The position numbers and the translations under genes are program-made. Under the pieces are notes generated by a model. The model saw nothing but the letters and a program-made list of their open reading frames with translations, was not told where the DNA came from and did no database searches. From the NCBI GenBank assembly GCA_017302435.1, contig JAFLDL010000012.1:34157-98156 (forward strand): a DNA stretch of 64,000 bases, read 5' to 3'. The stretch comes from Candidatus Accumulibacter necessarius. GTDB taxonomy: Bacteria; Pseudomonadota; Gammaproteobacteria; Burkholderiales; Rhodocyclaceae. Positions 55,383 through 63,082 of the stretch are shown here, in pieces; positions within the stretch are counted from its first letter, which is position 1; each line of letters begins with the position of its first letter.

Positions 55383-58300
55383 ATGCCGAAAAAATTGACC
55401 TGGTTGCACATCTCCGACATCCATTTCTGTCCGCATATGGAATGGCGCGACAGCACGGCTAGAAGTGCGCTGCTGAACTATCTAACAGCCCATTTCGCAA
55501 CGAGCGGCGCCCGGCGTCCAGACTTGATTTTCTGTACCGGAGACATTGCATTCGGCCATAGTTTATCGAAGCCAATCAGAGATCAGTATTCGATAGCAGA
55601 GCAATTTTTCTATGACCTGCTCCATGTATGCGGGAGAGAAGGGGCTCCACTAGCACGTGAACGATTGTTCATCGTGCCTGGCAATCACGACGTCAATCGC
55701 GATGCAATCAACGCAGATGCCCAGTCTACGTTAACAACTTGGGCAGGGAATTCAGCCACATATGTCGAGAAGATCAACCAGCGTTTCTACGAAAAACCAA
55801 TTGAGTTCCTTGAGACAATGCGGCGGCTGGATGAATATGGCGATTTTATAAGAACCCACCTCCCTCACCAAGACGACCCGGAACAGAGGCATGTCTATGC
55901 TAAGAATCTGGAGATAAACGGCATATCTGTCGGGGTATCCGGATTCAACTCTGCCTGGACGTGTTCGGGACTTGAAGACGACCGCAACTTATGGTTTGCC
56001 GCCGAGTGGCAGTTCAACGCGGCAAGGGAAAAGTTGAAAGATTCACAAGTTCGTATTGGCTTAATACATCACCCTATTGATTGGTTCAACCAAACAGAAA
56101 GGGAGCAAGCGACCCGGCGCATCGCGAGCGATTTTGACTTTTGGTTACATGGGCATAGTCATAGTGCATGGGTCACGCCGGTGCAGAGTCACATTGTTCT
56201 GGCGGCAGGGGCCGTTGGTGCGGCTAGTAGCGACGAATTCGGAGTTAATCTATGCACAATAAGTCTCACAGATAGCACTGGTAAGGCGATGTTACATGCC
56301 AAGAAGGCTGGTGCGTCCGGTTGGACAATTATGCCTATTGATACATTTGCTCCAACCGGTCTGTGGGCATTTGACCTTCCTGTTCGCTTAAGAACATCTC
56401 TGGACCAGTCGAACCAACGTCAATCAGAAATTCCACCGACTGCACCAAAGGGTCCAGCACCATTCGACTATGTTGATAGCCATCTGTCTAGCGAATTAGA
56501 ACAAGCCCTCCAATCGTTCTCAAGCCAACCCAGAGTATGGGTCGAACCAATCCTAAGTAGAAAGGCGGAAGTTGAAAAGGGGGCGAGATCAGAACCGCGC
56601 GTCTCGATTTCTGAACTATTAGGTTTAACTACATCTTATGTCATTAAAGCACCGCCCCAGTATGGACTATCTTGTTTGGCCAAATATCTAGTCAGACAGG
56701 CATGGCGTAAGCCAAATCGTGAATTCTGGTTATTTCTCGATGCCAACCTGCTAAAACCGAATTTGGCCTCGATTAATGAAGAAATCGACCGCGTTCTTAT
56801 CCCATTGAACCTCACCACGAAAGATATTGGCCGAGTAGTCTTGGACTCTTGGTCACCTACCGAAAAGGATGGGTCAAAACTGCTTCGAAAAATCATTGAA
56901 AAATTCGCAGAGACTCCACTGACTTGCATGCATCGCGCGGACACCTCGATGGTTGGACTTACGTCTGTTCTCGAACAGGGGCGTACTTTTGAGACTTACT
57001 TCCTTTGGACATTGCCAAGAGAAGACATCAGAAAAATTGTTTGCAGCTATAACGAAACACGACAAATTGGCGAAGATGACGCAGTAACCAAGCGCCTGGT
57101 TTCCGATCTTGATGTCCTTAATCTGCACAGGACACCACTCAACTGCATTACGCTTCTAAAGGTATCGGAATTGGACTTCGAGGAAAGCCCAGTTAACCGA
57201 TCAGAGATGCTCAAACGAGTGTTGTTTTTGCTGTTTAATACTGATGGGATCCCGACATATAAGTCAAAACCAGATCTAAAGGACAGTGAGCATGTTCTTG
57301 GCTATTTCTGCGAACTTCTGGTGCGTGAAGGGAATTATTTCTTTACTAGAAATCGGTTCTTGCTCGAAGTGCAAAAATTCTGCAAGGATAGCCTCATCGA
57401 ACTGGATACGCACGTTGTCTTTGACGTCCTCTATCAAAACCATATTTTGATTAGGAAGGGACACGAATTCTATTTCCGATTCTCATACTGGATTTTTTAC
57501 TTCGTTGCACAACGCATGCACCACCACGCGGATTTTGCTGAATATATTCTCTCAGAAATGCGTTACGCGCAATATCCCGAGATTATCGAGTTCTATACCG
57601 GCACAGATAGGAAGCGGGACGATGCCCTGAGGGTTATAATAAGCGACTTAGGTAAATGCTATCTTACAGTAAAAAAATATTGCGGCTTTCCAGAGAATCT
57701 AGATCCATACGAGCATGCCAAGTGGGAAGCGTCGCCGGAAGCTCAGGCAAGAATGCAGGAAGTCATAACAAATGGAGTGATTGACTCAAATCTACCTGCA
57801 GTCATAAAAGACCGATATGCAGATAGCACCTATGACCCTGCTCGCCCTTACAACCAAACAATCGCTAGCATCCTGACTGAGCATTCTGTCCTATGCTTGA
57901 TGAAGCTAACTAGCGCTGCAGCGCGAGCACTTCGAAATAGTGACTACGCTCGTCCCGAAGCCAAGCGTCAGTTGCTTGGCGAAATAATGCGGTCTTGGGA
58001 CCAGTTGTCAAAAGTCGTACTAATAACGGCTCCGATGCTGGCTGAGCACGGCTATGCGTCGTACGATAAAGCAAACTTCTTCCTTGTTGGAGATTTTGGA
58101 AAGGACAAAAACGAGCGATTGTCGAGGATATGTGTTTCCATCCCATACAATATCGTCGCGTGGCACCAAGACGATTTGTACTCGCAAAAAATGGGCCCGC
58201 TTCTATTCGATCAACTCGAAAACCCCGAGCTCAGCAACATTGCACGGCATGAGCTTATGCTTTTCCTTATTAGCCAACGCCCAAGATATTGGTCGAAATA

Positions 58301-58529
58301 TGTGCAGGAATATATCGTTCGCATAGCTAGAAATTCATTCTATCTCTTTGATGTTTGCGACTCACTAAAACAGCAATACAGATACGGATTTGCGTCGTCT
58401 CATACGCTCAACGAAATTGAACGCCTAATCAAAATGTCCACGGCGAAACATTTAACGGGTAAGAAGGCTCCGGGCGAAAAATCGATAGCGAAGATCAAGA
58501 GAATTTCGAGCCCCGACCGTTCCAAATAG
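55383..58529 (+). CDS. Calcineurin-type phosphoesterase fused to a large STAND-NTPase-like region
   Basis: A 1048-aa cytosolic protein. Residues 5-300 form a complete metallophosphoesterase: WLHISDIHFCP (Asp12, His14), CTGDIAFG (Asp54), VPGNHDVNR (Asn101, His102), LIHHPIDW (His229) and LHGHSHSAW (His258, His260). Residues 400-700 resemble a STAND-type NTPase in layout, but the P-loop is replaced by KAPPQYGLSCLA (423-434) with no GKS/T, and the Walker B place reads RVVLDSWSP. The C-terminal 350 residues are helical and unrecognised, perhaps a sensor. The gene is visibly AT-richer than its neighbours, and lies 10-30 bases from an IS200 end with no good ribosome site. A defence or conflict role is inferred. 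Confidence 0.7.
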   Translation: MPKKLTWLHISDIHFCPHMEWRDSTARSALLNYLTAHFATSGARRPDLIFCTGDIAFGHSLSKPIRDQYSIAEQFFYDLLHVCGREGAPLARERLFIVPGNHDVNRDAINADAQSTLTTWAGNSATYVEKINQRFYEKPIEFLETMRRLDEYGDFIRTHLPHQDDPEQRHVYAKNLEINGISVGVSGFNSAWTCSGLEDDRNLWFAAEWQFNAAREKLKDSQVRIGLIHHPIDWFNQTEREQATRRIASDFDFWLHGHSHSAWVTPVQSHIVLAAGAVGAASSDEFGVNLCTISLTDSTGKAMLHAKKAGASGWTIMPIDTFAPTGLWAFDLPVRLRTSLDQSNQRQSEIPPTAPKGPAPFDYVDSHLSSELEQALQSFSSQPRVWVEPILSRKAEVEKGARSEPRVSISELLGLTTSYVIKAPPQYGLSCLAKYLVRQAWRKPNREFWLFLDANLLKPNLASINEEIDRVLIPLNLTTKDIGRVVLDSWSPTEKDGSKLLRKIIEKFAETPLTCMHRADTSMVGLTSVLEQGRTFETYFLWTLPREDIRKIVCSYNETRQIGEDDAVTKRLVSDLDVLNLHRTPLNCITLLKVSELDFEESPVNRSEMLKRVLFLLFNTDGIPTYKSKPDLKDSEHVLGYFCELLVREGNYFFTRNRFLLEVQKFCKDSLIELDTHVVFDVLYQNHILIRKGHEFYFRFSYWIFYFVAQRMHHHADFAEYILSEMRYAQYPEIIEFYTGTDRKRDDALRVIISDLGKCYLTVKKYCGFPENLDPYEHAKWEASPEAQARMQEVITNGVIDSNLPAVIKDRYADSTYDPARPYNQTIASILTEHSVLCLMKLTSAAARALRNSDYARPEAKRQLLGEIMRSWDQLSKVVLITAPMLAEHGYASYDKANFFLVGDFGKDKNERLSRICVSIPYNIVAWHQDDLYSQKMGPLLFDQLENPELSNIARHELMLFLISQRPRYWSKYVQEYIVRIARNSFYLFDVCDSLKQQYRYGFASSHTLNEIERLIKMSTAKHLTGKKAPGEKSIAKIKRISSPDRSK

Positions 58530-58678
58530 CGATTTTTGCTCGATGCTTCGTAGACCTTCGACGGGCATGCGGGTAGTCACGTCAATGACGAGGGAATGAT
58601 CGCTTGGTGTTGTGTGAACCGTCGGGGACAACCCAGCGTTTCATTTTTTTGTATCAGCTTTCCATAGGCCCAAGTGAC

Positions 58679-58799
58679 CGCAACGGGTCGGTTGCCGACA
58701 GCAAGCCACGAAAACCCAGTGGCCGCTTGTGGTCTTGGAGCGGCCAGCTGGATGGGAAAACGCCGAGGCCGAGGATCAACGGCCGGATCAGACTGGAAG
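58679..58799 (-). repeat. Dispersed intergenic repeat, copy B (inverted relative to copy A)
   Basis: This matches copy A (54471-54593) on the opposite strand. Downstream, 58828-58885 (ACCGACCCTTTGCGGACG, then CTCTTGAAAAGCAGCCGTTC) again resembles the stretch just after copy A at 54577-54625 on the plus strand. The rest of the 58530-58989 gap holds the attC-like site and no gene. Confidence 0.7.
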
Positions 58800-58904
58800 C
58801 AGTCGTTCACATTTTTTGGCCCACCGGCTGCCACCGACCCTTTGCGGACGCTCAGTCTCTTGAAAAGCAGCCGTTCATCCGAACGGGCCTCAGGTACAAG
58901 GCTC

Positions 58905-58958
58905 GTCCAACAAACGGATAGATCGTGGCTTCGCACGATCTATCCTTATTCGTTGGGC
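58905..58958 (-). repeat. Integron attC-like recombination site
   Basis: GTCCAAC (58905-58911) and GTTGGGC (58952-58958) fit the outer R boxes (RYYYAAC ... GTTRRRY). Inside are perfect 12-base arms GGATAGATCGTG (58916-58927) and CACGATCTATCC (58934-58945) with loop GCTTCG, and an uneven bulge region (AAAC against TTATTC), the asymmetry seen in attC L boxes. On the minus strand it follows the AlbA_2 gene stop by 31 bases, just where a cassette attC should be. A simple hairpin terminator is the alternative. Confidence 0.55.
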
Positions 58959-58989
58959 GTCACTGTTTCGCCCGTCCCGTTCAGTGCAT

Positions 58990-60387
58990 TTATCGTTTGT
59001 TTCGCGCATTTCGACGACGTTGAACCTCTATTGCCCGCCGCCCGGCCTCCTGGAGCGCTACATGGTATGGGGTGACCGCTTCGTCGTCCTCGTACGGTAT
59101 CCATGCTGGTACCCCATATGAATGTGCGACCGGATAGAACATTCGAAGAGCCTGAACGAGAACTCGGGCCTCATTGCTTTCAATTTCCGGATGGCGAGAA
59201 ACTTCAATGTAGTTCTCAGGTCCAGTGAGCCGCGGCCATGCAGTCATCGAATCCAAGCACATCGGCAAACCGTGTTCCTCGAATTTGGCTAGGACATCAG
59301 GGACATCGATGTATGGAATTGTGCGCCAACAATTCAGAAGCTTAACCTTCAAATAATAGCTCTCAGTCCAGTCGGCGAGCTTGCATAGGCGCTCCTGAAT
59401 CTCTGCGACGCCTACAAGAATGTTGAAGACATAGTTCAGATCGACTATGCGCAGCGAATTGGTGGAATATTTGCCAAGAAGAGCGATGAACCGTTGCATG
59501 TGCTCATATCCGGATAAGTCCAGTGCCAGCAGGTCGCGATGATCTGGTTGAAAGAGTGGCAAGGGAATGAATACGTCGCTCACTAGGTTTCTGCCCAGTC
59601 GCCATGTGAGTGACAAGTTCTGGGGGTCGTTGCCACTAAGTTGGCGCCCAGTGTAGCCAGTGCCTGATGTGTGGACGGTGTCAAAGGGAATTGAGCTGAC
59701 ACCGCCCGTTTCTCCGAGCGCTGCGCGTATCTTGTCATCGTCATCTCCAATCCAAATGTCACGCTCTTCCCAGCAGTCGGAGATGAGCATTAGCCGTACA
59801 TATGGAAGAGATTTTTCATGCGTAGACAACTCTGGATCTCGGTCGTACCAGTCCTTGTGTGATCGCTTAACGTCATCCGCCCGCCGCCACAATTGGTCCA
59901 AAATGAATCTGTCATTCTCTGCCTTAGGCTCGGAAGCATCGGCCACTCTGCGGTAGATTTGTCCAGACTTGTGAACATGCGGTGCAGCGCAGCTTCGTGC
60001 AGTCCAAATGCAGATCACCGCTCGATTCTCTGGGAGTTCAATTTCAGAATCTGGTCCCCAGAGAACCTTCGTCTCAAAGTGGGGGGTAGGGTTCAAGTGG
60101 TCGGTGGAGGACTTCCTCAGACGCTGTAGGATTGAATCAACGTCGTCGCGTGGCACTCCGGGAAAGGCCCCTGCAACAGGATTCACTTTCGACTCCTCCT
60201 GAATACCCAAGAAGAGCCAACCTCCGTAGGTATTGGCAAATGCTGACACGGACTTTGCAAGGGCGGCTGCGTTTGGCGCTTCTTGCTTGTACTCGATGTA
60301 CCAGCCCTCAGATGCAAGCTTTAGTACCTTCAAATCTGCCGTCTGAAGATCGCGAATTTGTTTGTCGAACGGGGAATACGGTTGCAT
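58990..60387 (-). CDS. AlbA_2/Schlafen-type DNA-binding domain protein
   Basis: A 465-aa protein. Residues 25-165 form the AlbA_2 domain: WYIEYKQEAPNAAALAKSVS, AFANTYGGWLFLGIQEES, then HKSGQIYRRVADASEPKAEN. The Glu-x-Lys with FANTxGG pattern is diagnostic. The remaining 300 residues (for example FIPLPLFQPDHRDLLALDLSGYEHMQ) are not recognised. AlbA_2 proteins are often in phage-defence or helicase contexts. Codon use is more AT-rich than in the core genes. It is flanked by an attC-like site downstream and an R-box-like GTTAGGC upstream, suggesting a gene cassette. Confidence 0.75.
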   Translation of the reverse strand: MQPYSPFDKQIRDLQTADLKVLKLASEGWYIEYKQEAPNAAALAKSVSAFANTYGGWLFLGIQEESKVNPVAGAFPGVPRDDVDSILQRLRKSSTDHLNPTPHFETKVLWGPDSEIELPENRAVICIWTARSCAAPHVHKSGQIYRRVADASEPKAENDRFILDQLWRRADDVKRSHKDWYDRDPELSTHEKSLPYVRLMLISDCWEERDIWIGDDDDKIRAALGETGGVSSIPFDTVHTSGTGYTGRQLSGNDPQNLSLTWRLGRNLVSDVFIPLPLFQPDHRDLLALDLSGYEHMQRFIALLGKYSTNSLRIVDLNYVFNILVGVAEIQERLCKLADWTESYYLKVKLLNCWRTIPYIDVPDVLAKFEEHGLPMCLDSMTAWPRLTGPENYIEVSRHPEIESNEARVLVQALRMFYPVAHSYGVPAWIPYEDDEAVTPYHVALQEAGRRAIEVQRRRNARNKR

Positions 60388-60456
60388 GCAGTCTGCGCCA
60401 TGTTGACGACGTCTGTCGTATTGTTGACTTCGATGGTTCGAGGTGCCAGTTGTGAG

Positions 60457-60530
60457 GCCTAACGAATAGCGTTTATCAGCCGCCCCGAAAGCGTCCGGCC
60501 TAGCCGCTGGCGTATCCGCGGCAGATAAAC
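60457..60530. repeat. Inverted repeat with an R-box-like half site
   Basis: GCCTAAC at 60457-60463 is followed by GAATAGC, then GTTTATCAGCCGC (60471-60483), which pairs with GCGGCAGATAAAC (60518-60530) with one mismatch. Read on the minus strand it ends CTATTCGTTAGGC, much like the ATTCGTTGGGC end of the attC-like site at 58958. The opposite outer box is missing, so this may be a partial attC or an unrelated hairpin. Confidence 0.4.
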
Positions 60531-60563
60531 CTCGTCGACCGAATTTCTAAACTAGATTCTATC

Positions 60564-60785
60564 GTGCAAGCCATCGTGGCAGAACGAAGCATTAGCCCGC
60601 AAGCGCAATCCTACCAGCCAGACGAAGCTAGCGCGTTATGTCTCGCCTCCTTGACGGGAAACCTAGCCGGAAACATCCTGCCGCACGAAGCACTCCTTGA
60701 ACTCAAAGCAAGGAATGACGCATTGATGTCCAATAGGCAGCATTTACGACGTTTTGAAATGGTTCCGGATTGGGTAGAGTGTTAA
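60564..60785 (+). CDS. Possible small protein, unrecognised
   Basis: A 73-codon frame with a GTG start and no convincing ribosome site. The product (MQAIVAERSISPQAQSYQPD..., ending FEMVPDWVEC) has no motif I recognise. It lies in an otherwise empty 420-base stretch (60388-60809). It could be a small accessory gene or chance; I would not rely on it. Confidence 0.25.
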   Translation: MQAIVAERSISPQAQSYQPDEASALCLASLTGNLAGNILPHEALLELKARNDALMSNRQHLRRFEMVPDWVEC

Positions 60786-60809
60786 CGGGATTTCCCGGGC
60801 GACCAAGCT

Positions 60810-61133
60810 CTAGGTAGTAGAGAGCCCCCATTCGCTGTGAATACAGTTATACCCGTAGCAAGGAGCGCCCCAATTCTTGGGTAAGCGCCAATCGCTATAG
60901 GGAACATTTCTCACAGGGTCAAAATAGCTGAGATTCTCAGCCCACGTCATAGCACTTTCCCAACTCATTCGGTCAGCAAAATTAGCATCTTGTAACCAAG
61001 TTATATTTTGGGCATGATCATAAATCAGACCACCGCCACGATTGTATAGGGTAGCGTCTGAAGAACCACACACAGCAAGAAGGATGCCGCCCACCGATGC
61101 AAGGAAGAAACCACGAACAGAACGCGCTGCCAT
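60810..61133 (-). CDS. DUF1566-like exported protein, probably truncated
   Basis: 107 aa from the ATG at 61133 (the frame is open to 61232). A hydrophobic leader (GFFLASVGGILLAVCGSSDA) is followed by LYNRGGGLIYDHAQNITWLQDANFADRMSWESAMTWAENL in parts and SDWRLPKNWG, the pattern of DUF1566/PEP-CTERM-type surface proteins. Family members usually continue for 100 residues or more, with a C-terminal sorting signal; here the frame stops soon after the WRLP motif. Likely a shortened or degraded gene. Confidence 0.6.
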   Translation of the reverse strand: MAARSVRGFFLASVGGILLAVCGSSDATLYNRGGGLIYDHAQNITWLQDANFADRMSWESAMTWAENLSYFDPVRNVPYSDWRLPKNWGAPCYGYNCIHSEWGLSTT

Positions 61134-61236
61134 CCCTTTTAGACTCCATGAATTGTTATGAGACGCCACTGCCAAGCGATGAACAGAGCGCTTTGGTTTG
61201 AATTTGTTAATAACCCGGCCAAGTGAGCGCAATTAG

Positions 61237-62001
61237 CTATGCGGCCTTTCTAACTCTCAGTGCGTATGTTGCAGGGTCCAATTCTTCGAAACGCCCGTCA
61301 ATTCCCAAAGCCCCCGCACTAACCTTGAGCACTAGCGCCTTTCCATCACGAAAGACGACGAGCGTAGTAGTTGGCTCTGATAATGACGCGATCGCATCTG
61401 ACATGTCCATGTTGCTAGCTATTGCTTTTCTGTTGTAGGCCACAAGAAAATCCCCAAGTTGGACGCCAGCCAAATCAGCATTAGAATTTTTTACAAAATA
61501 CTCCACTTTGTATGCCGTCCTTAATCTTTCGAGTTCAGCTTGCTTTTCCTTATTGTCACAAAATTCTAGCGCTTGTTCAAGGGTTTCAAAAAGGTTATCT
61601 TCGACAACATATTTTTCAAGTGTGGCGTTTTTCTCGATTGCATATTTCTTCGTCAAAAAGAGTTGATACTTGCCGGACGCAATATTTCGCTCGCCGTTAT
61701 AACGACTATTCTTATAATCCTCGTTATCGGACACGGGGGCCGGTGAAGCTACTGAAGTGGCGCTCTTGGTCCTTCCGGTGCTACCGAACGCAAATAAAAC
61801 CACTCCAACGATAACAAGGAGCGACGCGATCATTAGATGGTTTCGGCGTTCGTCCATCTTGCCAATGTTGTGGACAGATTTGCCAGGATAATAGCTACCC
61901 CCGACAAACTGGCCGTCTGTGGTTACTGTGGTATCTATATTAAAGGCGATTGCAACCCATATAAGCCCAATAGCCAACAACAACAAACCTGACGTTTTCA
62001 T
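61237..62001 (-). CDS. Membrane protein with a PDZ-like C-terminal domain
   Basis: 254 aa from the ATG at 62001, which has GGGGGAG just upstream. There are two N-terminal membrane helices (SGLLLLAIGLIWVAIAF and HLMIASLLVIVGVVLFAFG), a charged middle, and at about 175-250 a PDZ-like unit (SNADLAGVQLGDFLVAYNRK, then LVVFRDGKALVLKVSAGALGI). No protease domain is present. It may tether or sense a peptide. It follows the lipoprotein gene by 26 bases and probably shares its transcript. Confidence 0.65.
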   Translation of the reverse strand: MKTSGLLLLAIGLIWVAIAFNIDTTVTTDGQFVGGSYYPGKSVHNIGKMDERRNHLMIASLLVIVGVVLFAFGSTGRTKSATSVASPAPVSDNEDYKNSRYNGERNIASGKYQLFLTKKYAIEKNATLEKYVVEDNLFETLEQALEFCDNKEKQAELERLRTAYKVEYFVKNSNADLAGVQLGDFLVAYNRKAIASNMDMSDAIASLSEPTTTLVVFRDGKALVLKVSAGALGIDGRFEELDPATYALRVRKAA

Positions 62002-62027
62002 TTCTCCCCCAAAAATAGACCGGTGAG

Positions 62028-62639
62028 TCAATCATCAATCTTTCGCAGCCTGCACGCCCCCCCTTTGCACACAACTTGAGTAATCCTACCCCCGGTGCCT
62101 CGTGCCTCGTAGAAGGTGAGACTGTCTTTTTGCTTGAATCGAACGGGTTCGCCAACAAGAGGGAAGCCGGTATCCGATAGGAATTGAACCACCTTTGCAG
62201 TTTCGGCATTCGTGGTAACAACAGCGTCAGTGGTCCTGGCGGCAACAGGCGCAATTGGCTGGACACGTTGGACGACGGCAACCGGTGTCGGTTTCTGCGG
62301 GGAACTGTTGACGTATCTAAAGGCGACCATGGTGACTTGCCCCTGCATGCCAATGTCACCATCCATACGAGATTGTACGTAAGCGTTGCTCGCACCACAG
62401 GCACACGCCTTGTCCTTGTGCTTGGCGATTGCTTCAGACGAGTGATGTGAAAAGCGTAGTGACGTGTCCCCGGTGATGATGCACAGTTCCTCTATCGACC
62501 CCTGTTTCAAAGCTTGGGCCTGTGTCTGATACACCCGCACGTCGCAAGCTTTGTCCGAAATCGGGCCGTCTGATCCGTCCATCATGGTCACTGACGAGCA
62601 ACCCGAGACAACGAGGACTATAGCGAGTTGCAGTTTCAT
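62028..62639 (-). CDS. Putative lipoprotein, unrecognised
   Basis: A 203-aa protein with a lipoprotein signal (LQLAIVLVVSGCSS; lipobox V-S-G-C). The mature part has several Cys (CDVRVYQ, CIITGD, KACACGAS, VVCKGGACRLRK), then a Pro-rich stretch and a basic end. No family is recognised. It is likely anchored to the outer membrane and co-transcribed with the PDZ-like membrane protein. Confidence 0.6.
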   Translation of the reverse strand: MKLQLAIVLVVSGCSSVTMMDGSDGPISDKACDVRVYQTQAQALKQGSIEELCIITGDTSLRFSHHSSEAIAKHKDKACACGASNAYVQSRMDGDIGMQGQVTMVAFRYVNSSPQKPTPVAVVQRVQPIAPVAARTTDAVVTTNAETAKVVQFLSDTGFPLVGEPVRFKQKDSLTFYEARGTGGRITQVVCKGGACRLRKIDD

Positions 62640-62732
62640 GGCGTGGTCCGCTTACTGTTGCGGCAATCATAGACCCTACTACCGGCAAGCTCAAGACACC
62701 AAAAAACCAAAAGTTGCCAAAGTAGTGGCATA

Positions 62733-62801
62733 TTTTTTGGGCAGTTGGGGGACCCTCGCTGAAACACGGCCCAAAAAATAGCTACCGCGTCACCCGGTAG
62801 C
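62733..62801. repeat. Two stem-loops upstream of the lipoprotein gene
   Basis: TTTTTTGGGC (62733-62742) pairs perfectly with GCCCAAAAAA (62769-62778), and right after it GCTACCG (62781-62787) pairs with CGGTAGC (62795-62801). The A/T runs make the first a possible bidirectional terminator. The rest of the 62640-63082 gap shows no gene. Confidence 0.4.
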
Positions 62802-63082
62802 CGAGTCAAGGGCCTGTCGGGGTCAAGGTCAAGGGGCTGGACAATCGCACCGCACAATGTCAAACATAGGTTCAAGCGAGAATCGAACCAAGCTATGCCC
62901 TGCTTGACGTTCAATGGTGTAGTGAATGATCTGGCGGAGAACTTGCGGGGGGTCGTTGCACCATGCTGGCGGCAAGGAATCGCCTAGCCCAAGTTTAACG
63001 ACTCCCAAAAAACATCTCGCTGAATCAATTGCTTGCGTGCCAAAGAAATATCGAGTGGCACTACAAGCCTGTAATTGCTGAT

